Below, one piece after another: positions 8,437 through 12,103 of a stretch of 12,103 bases of DNA; the first letter of the stretch is position 1, and each line of letters begins with the position of its first letter. Under the pieces are notes generated by a model, which did not search any database, was not told the DNA's origin, and saw only the letters and a list, made by a program, of their open reading frames with translations. The position numbers were made by a program, and so were the translations under genes. Source of the stretch: Cephalothrix spiralis (lineage: Eukaryota; Nemertea; Palaeonemertea; Archinemertea; Cephalotrichidae); contig JAUCNG010321067.1 in the NCBI GenBank assembly GCA_032353305.1, positions 1 to 12,103 on the forward strand. The letters are read 5' to 3'.

Positions 8437-8727
8437 CTTTGTCTTTACCGGTACACATTGGTACTTGACAATATTCCCATCTGGCCGCGTTTGGAATTCC
8501 GACGTAGCACCATGGATATTTAGAATTGTCTGGGTTTCTGCAATAGTTCTTGGCTATTTTCATAGATTTGTCTGGGAATTGTGAGTCCTTATATGCATTT
8601 TTTGGATGCTTGTTAGGGGTTTGAGATGACCACATTTGGCAGATTTTTCCAGTAATAGTGTGGTCAAATCCTTTGCCATGAAATTCAGATCCTTTTACTG
8701 TAGTCTTGCAATTAGGACCATAAATGG
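8437..8727 (-). CDS. Kringle exon K2 (internal exon, phase 1-1)
   Basis: This 291-nt exon encodes about 97 residues with one complete kringle. Cysteines lie near residues 7, 30, 63, 74, 87 and 92. WSSQTPNKHP, NYCRNPDN, PWCYVG and RWEYCQVPMC are recognisable kringle signatures. The acceptor is CCTTTTAG and the donor is AAAG|GTAATT. The linker after the last Cys reads TGKDK and then joins the next exon through a split Ala codon if spliced to K1. It is nearly the same as K1 apart from scattered changes and a different stretch around Cys5 (YCQ against LCD). The anionic pair of the lysine site is D-N-S, so one Asp is missing. A reading frame on the plus strand over the same bases is an antisense shadow. 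The exon looks functional. Confidence 0.88.
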
Positions 8728-8850
8728 CTAAAAGGTATAGAAAGGATCAGAATAAGTTTGAAAAATAATCTGGAGGAACAAATGAAATTTCCGGAAAATA
8801 AAAACAATTTAATTGAAGTTAGATATATCACTACTACTGATGAATTCATG
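8728..8850. repeat. Intron flank duplicated with the kringle exon (K2 copy)
   Basis: About 120 bp immediately upstream of the K2 acceptor matches the stretch upstream of K3 at 11407-11525. Shared blocks include GGATCAGAATAAGTTT, CCGGAAAATAAAAACAATT, TTGAAGTTAGA and CTGATGARTTCAT. Similarity stops just after this. K1 shares only the first 20 or so bases (6247-6266) before unrelated sequence and the array. Confidence 0.75.
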
Positions 8851-9821
8851 CCTCGGAGATATTTTGGTGTAAAACGAGATTCGTGATTTGGCCATTTTGA
8901 AGTCCTTGAAACGTGATTCAGATCAGACTTATTAGGAAAAACTATGATATCTGTTGGTCATTCGTGCGATACAAGCAATAATTCATTGGTCTCGAGCCAT
9001 AAAATTAGGGGTTGTCTCTATTACCGATCTTTAAATTCATACGCCAAGATTCCAATGAGACTAGAATATTGATTGATTCTGTCAGTAGATACTCATAAAT
9101 TATATGCCTTAGGTGTGTAATTAGTCACGTAGGCACTAGGCAGATTGATTATAATCGATATGTATGCTATGATTTTAAAGATATGGCATATAATTAGAAC
9201 GGAATTTGCGAATGAGCATTAAATCGTTAAAATACAATGAGAGTTTATGTCGAAAAATATACCCATTTTTATCCAAATTCGGTTAAACTTGCATTTTACT
9301 GTATTAAAATGCCAAACTTAGGCAATTCCGCAAACCTAAGAAACATGAAACGTTGAGTGTCACAAAACAGAATATGCATGTTCTGCGTTGATATCTCAAA
9401 TATTTCTACCACAATTGTTTCTACCTCCATACTAATTTTAGGCCAAAAACTTCAAAAACCTCACTTTTGTATTAGATATTTTCTCTATATCTCCTATAAT
9501 GCATCGCCCTCTATCTGCATACCAAATTTCATTTTGAACAGACGAATACAAATTGTAAACGTACAACGTACGGCGCTTGTTGAGGGTCTAAAGGGGGTAT
9601 AGCGGGAAAAGGGCCAAAAATTCCTAACAGGAACGGGAAAATTGAAATGGTTAACGTTAGCGGGAAGCGGAAAAAGTGATTTAGCGGAAGTGGGAAGCGG
9701 GAAAATATGATATAAAGCATATAAAGTATTTTATTACTCGTTTTCCGATATTTTGCATCTAACGGGAAGACATTTTTGCTTAGCTGGAGCGGGAAAATAT
9801 TAACTCTTTTATTACAATATA
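8851..9821. other. K3-K2 intron sequence, no gene seen
   Basis: This is AT-rich with no recognisable coding or RNA gene. The 81-residue plus frame at 9357-9602 shows no domain. The last 200 bp is purine-biased and contains three exact GCGGGAAA (9602-9609, 9697-9704, 9789-9796) plus variants ACGGGAAA (9633-9640) and GCGGGAAG (near 9660). Confidence 0.4.
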
Positions 9822-9844
9822 TGCTGACAGACTACTTTTAACTC

Positions 9845-10425
9845 ATATGCGGTGTATTGGGAGCAGGACTTTTCGGCCCAACCACTTTCGGCCCCACCAC
9901 TTTGGTGCCCAGTACATTTTCGGCCCCAACACTTTCGGTCCCAATTACACTTTCGTCCCCAGTACATTTTCGGCCCCAGTACACTTTCGGCCCCAACATT
10001 TTTGGCCCCAACACATTTGGCCCAGTACATTTTCGGCCCCATAAAAGTTAATTTTAAAGACAGTTGCAGAGTTTTTGATTTTTTTCTTCAATTCAATATT
10101 CATATAAGAATTGAAATGATATGCGAATATTCACTGTCACGTCTCGATACGCTAATTAATAAACTTTTTTTGCATCTCTAGCTATAGGTTGGTCTTTTTT
10201 ATCTCCGCAATTGTCTTCAAAATTAACTTTTTTGGGACCCAAAGTGTAGTGGAGCCGAAAGTGTTGGGGCCGAAAATGTTGTGGCCGAAACTGTATGTAG
10301 GCCTATACTGAGGCCGAAAGTGTTGGGGCCGAAACTGTACTGGGGCCGAAAATGTACTGGGGCCGAAAATTTTGGGGCTGAAAGTGCTGGGGCCGAAAAG
10401 ACCTACACCCGGCGTATGCGCTGTG
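9845..10425. mobile_element. Fold-back hairpin made of opposing 16-bp minisatellite arrays
   Basis: The left arm carries about 11 copies of TTTCGGCCCCAGTACA-like units (9870-10044). The right arm carries about 10 copies of the complement, GGGGCCGAAAATGTACT-like (10224-10404). The inversion continues inward: AAAAGTTAATTTTAAAGACAG near 10043-10063 pairs with its reverse complement near 10205-10230. It also continues outward through CTTTTCGG and a CATATGCGG/GCGTATGCG-like end. The loop is about 120 bp. Long open frames on both strands, rich in Gly-Pro-Lys or Phe-Gly-Pro, follow from the repeat and are not genes. The insertion compared with 5136-5216 spans about 9855-10466. Confidence 0.75.
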
Positions 10426-10528
10426 TACATTTCCTCTGTCATATTAACCACCACCACAATGAGCTTCAATGTACCCACTATAAAGAACCACCAACCGACA
10501 CACATATCCAATGTTATTATTATAATTA

Positions 10529-11119
10529 TGCACCTATCAATGAATTTCCCCGCAGGGGGGAGTGCCGGGTTTGCGCCTTTTTGCGCCGGCAGCAAACGAG
10601 CGCAAACCCCGGGGGCGGGGACAATTTCAAAAGCGCAAATGTGTGCAAATCCCCGCATATAGGGGTGGGGAAATTGAGCCAATCCCGACCCATATGGGTG
10701 GGAATTCGACAATTTTATTGAATAAAGCATCATCATATAAATGTCTACTTTAGTATACGAAAGTCCGTATCGCCCTCCAACACCCCGCCGCGGAATCTTA
10801 AGATCAACGTGATCAGATATTTGTACACCAATGTAATAAATGTCAATATATCTCGAGGGAAAAATCACTCCTAAGATAATTAATTCAATCTAAATTAGTT
10901 TTAATAAAAAATAATAAATTTTGATAAAAGTTGAAATTTTCAAAAGTTGGCGCAAATATACCGTATATTGGCGTACCCCTCACACCTGCGGGACATTTGA
11001 AATCCAAAAAATGCGCAAACCCCGGGGTGGGGAAGAATTCAAGAGCGTATTCCCCGCCTAAAACGGCGCAAACCCGGCACTTCCCCCCGGGGCCCCCCTG
11101 CGGGGAAATTCATTGATGC
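10529..11119. mobile_element. GC-rich fold-back element inserted at the K3 splice donor
   Basis: The left inverted repeat 10537-10577 matches the right one 11065-11116 perfectly over 41 bp, apart from an 11-bp insertion TCCCCCCGGGG in the right arm. A further GCA lies outside each arm. Both ends are flanked by ATTA (10525-10528 and 11120-11123), consistent with a 4-bp target duplication. Removing the element and one ATTA gives an intron start like those of K1 and K2. The interior holds GCGCAAACCCCGGGG-type motifs in direct orientation near both ends, an AT-rich middle and no coding capacity. Open frames spanning it are repeat-derived. It is probably a non-autonomous DNA element; the superfamily is unknown. 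Confidence 0.75.
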
Positions 11120-11125
11120 ATTACC
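11120..11125 (-). other. K3 splice donor overlapping a target duplication
   Basis: On the minus strand the exon ends in G at 11125 and the intron begins GTAAT. TAAT (11123-11120) is both intron bases 2-5 and the presumed target-site duplication of the adjacent element, so the donor consensus has survived the insertion. Confidence 0.65.
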
Positions 11126-11406
11126 TTTGCCTGTACTGCACATTGGTACATCGCATAATTCCCATCTGCCCTTGTTCCGTTCTGCGATGTAGCACCATGG
11201 TTCTGGAGTTCCGTCTGGGTTTCTACAGTAATTTTTGGCTAGTTCCATAGATTTTTCAGGGAATTGTGAGTCCTTTGTTTGTGGATGCTTGTTTGGGGTT
11301 TGAGATGACCACTTTTGACAGAGTTTTCCTGACTTGGTGTGGTCAAATCCGTCGCCATCAAAATCAGATCCTTTTATTGTTGTCTTGCAATTTCGACCAT
11401 ATTTGT
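11125..11406 (-). CDS. Kringle exon K3 (internal exon, phase 1-1)
   Basis: This 282-nt exon encodes about 94 residues with one complete kringle. Cysteines fall near residues 7, 30, 61, 72, 85 and 90, fitting the 1-6, 2-4, 3-5 disulfide pattern of the family. Hallmarks are WSSQTP after the second Cys, NYCRNPDG, PWCY and RWELCDVPMC. The acceptor is ATTTAG at 11407-11412 and the donor is AAAG|GTAAT at 11125/11124. The frame is open throughout; it lacks a Met until mid-exon because it is internal. The exon is about 30% different from K1 and K2 at protein level and is two to three residues shorter between Cys2 and Cys3. The lysine-binding Asp pair is D-G-T rather than D-x-D, so classical lysine binding is doubtful. 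A 591-bp fold-back element sits five bases into the downstream intron. Confidence 0.88.
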
Positions 11407-11525
11407 CTAAATGGTATAAAAGGATCAGAATAAGTTTTAAAATACTCTAGAGGAACCACTGAAATATCCGGAAAATAAAAACAATTCAATTGAAGTTAGA
11501 CATATCACTACTGATGAGTTCATTG
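11407..11525. repeat. Intron flank duplicated with the kringle exon (K3 copy)
   Basis: This is the counterpart of 8728-8850 described there. Similarity ends at GTTCATTGG, where the retroelement-like sequence with the hammerhead-like motif begins. Confidence 0.75.
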
Positions 11526-12103
11526 GTCGAATCAAATAAGGAACGATAACACTATTAATACCAACGTTTCGGCAAATAGCCTTCTTCTAGGTATATTGAG
11601 CTAGCGGCGCGCCCCCGCGATCCTCGTTCCTAATCGCGTGGCCTTACATCAAAATTTGTTTTGATATAAACTCTAGGTCCGCAGAGTAGATTGGCGGGGG
11701 CAAAAAAGCATTTTGCCAGTTTTTATCATGCCCTTTTGGCGGTTGATAGTTTAGGCAAATTTCTGGCATAGATCAATGTCCCCGGCCCTGTTTGCGTTTT
11801 TCCCATGATTCCATAACATCTGCCTAATAAATTTTACAAGTCGATTTAAAAAAGTAGACCTATTGAATAAAATAGAATGTTTTGGCTTAAGGTGGAACCC
11901 CCCCCTTTATTTTTAAATTCTTTACTTAATAGTTTCGAATGCTACTTTTATCATTGTAAGGTAGCCTATGGCTCAAAAATAATTTTGGTAAAAAAATAAT
12001 CGACATTGACCTTGACCTTGACCTAATTTTGGCACAAAATTGGCCGAAAATCATCGAAAATTTCCCATTTTTCAACCCTCGTTTAACTCAAACCAATAAA
12101 GAT
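11526..12103. other. Intron or upstream sequence, no gene seen
   Basis: Besides the hammerhead-like motif there is a CGCGAT/ATCGCG hairpin (11616-11638) and an ATCAAAA/TTTTGAT hairpin (11648-11665). Three contiguous TGACCT hexamers lie at 12007-12024. No coding frame is supported. Confidence 0.4.
11548..11597 (-). ncRNA. Degenerate hammerhead-ribozyme-like motif (Penelope-like retroelement type)
   Basis: Read on the minus strand the segment runs CCTAGAAGA, a stem AGGC-TATTT-GCC, then GAAACGTTGG. Hammerhead cores have CUGAUGA, stem II, then GAAAC. The GAAAC, the stem and the following GTTGGTA fit, while CUGAUGA is replaced by CUAGAAGA (one insertion and one substitution). Penelope-like elements are known to carry minimal hammerheads of this layout. 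No reverse transcriptase or GIY-YIG frame is present in the window, so this would be an end fragment, and its catalytic core looks broken. Confidence 0.4.

Larger units (their letters stand above)
5962..11406 (-). other. 3' portion of a multi-kringle gene: three exons K3, K2, K1
   Basis: Three kringle exons lie in the same orientation with introns 8728-11124 and 6247-8436. Each begins after a CTTTTAG- or ATTTAG-type acceptor and ends before a GGTAAT donor. Each enters and leaves in phase 1, the arrangement known for kringle modules of plasminogen-like and other mosaic proteins. Joining K3 to K2 and K2 to K1 creates an Ala codon (G|CC) and a continuous frame that stops at the end of K1. Such proteins are usually secreted or extracellular, but no signal peptide, protease, WSC or transmembrane exon is visible here, so the parent protein is unidentified. 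The first exons lie beyond the right edge. Whether all three exons are in one transcript is inferred from orientation, phase and sequence kinship. Confidence 0.75.

Noticed and set aside
8291-8584. 97-codon plus-strand frame
   Set aside because: Antisense shadow of kringle exon K2.
9812-10042. Gly/Lys/Trp-rich and Phe/Gly/Pro-rich repeat proteins on both strands
   Set aside because: They follow directly from the 16-bp minisatellite arms; no start context, domain or codon constraint.
10182-10868. 228-codon minus-strand frame
   Set aside because: It crosses the loop and right arm of the minisatellite hairpin, kringle-intron sequence and part of another fold-back element, so it is a chance frame. 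Its similarity to the 4882-5232 frame comes from the shared repeat block.
11511-11535. Plus-strand CTGATGAG...GTCGAA resembling a hammerhead core
   Set aside because: The putative stem II does not pair well and GAATC replaces GAAAC; the K2 paralogue loses the second half entirely.

Overview
The window looks like eukaryotic nuclear DNA, mostly AT-rich and dense with interspersed and fold-back repeats. The only convincing protein-coding content is three separate kringle-domain exons on the minus strand, each bounded by AG/GT splice sites in phase 1. This points to a metazoan. Tandem TGACCT hexamers, GGGGGCCC blocks, abundant short fold-back elements and multiplied kringle exons fit a marine invertebrate, possibly a mollusc, but the taxon is an inference from texture only. 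No rRNA, tRNA, CRISPR array or prokaryotic gene was seen.

Gene layout: a multi-kringle gene runs right to left. Its 5' part lies beyond the right edge. Exon K3 is 11125-11406, K2 is 8437-8727 and K1 is 5962-6246, separated by introns of about 2.4 and 2.2 kb. All three exons keep six kringle cysteines, and all three are phase 1-1, so they can be joined or skipped without breaking frame. K1 and K2 are about 95% identical outside their 3' tails; K3 is older. K1 has an in-frame TAA exactly one base before a good donor site, so it is either the natural last coding exon or a newly truncated copy.

Introns: the K3-K2 intron holds two large fold-back insertions. One (10529-11119) has a 41-bp inverted repeat and an apparent 4-bp target duplication that rebuilds the K3 splice donor. 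The other (about 9855-10466) is a hairpin built from about 21 copies of a roughly 16-bp GGGGCCGAAA-type minisatellite. An almost identical unfilled copy of its flanks sits at 5136-5216. The K2-K1 intron holds an array of about ten units of roughly 92 bp (6326-7262), each with a small hairpin.

Left half (1-5700): no gene recognised. It contains GC-rich hairpins (1-310), an A/T tract duplication (401-540), four independent fold-back repeats (824-1122, 1351-1632, 1914-3209, 4638-5119), an AT-rich simple region (3886-4035) and several short palindromes. The fourth fold-back carries three NRF1-like GCGCATGCGC palindromes.

Right end (11407-12103): intron upstream of K3. It starts with about 115 bp shared with the K2 intron, followed by a minus-strand sequence resembling a degenerate hammerhead ribozyme of the Penelope-like retroelement type, and ends near three contiguous TGACCT hexamers. 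The window reads as a duplicating kringle-exon locus heavily invaded by non-autonomous fold-back elements.
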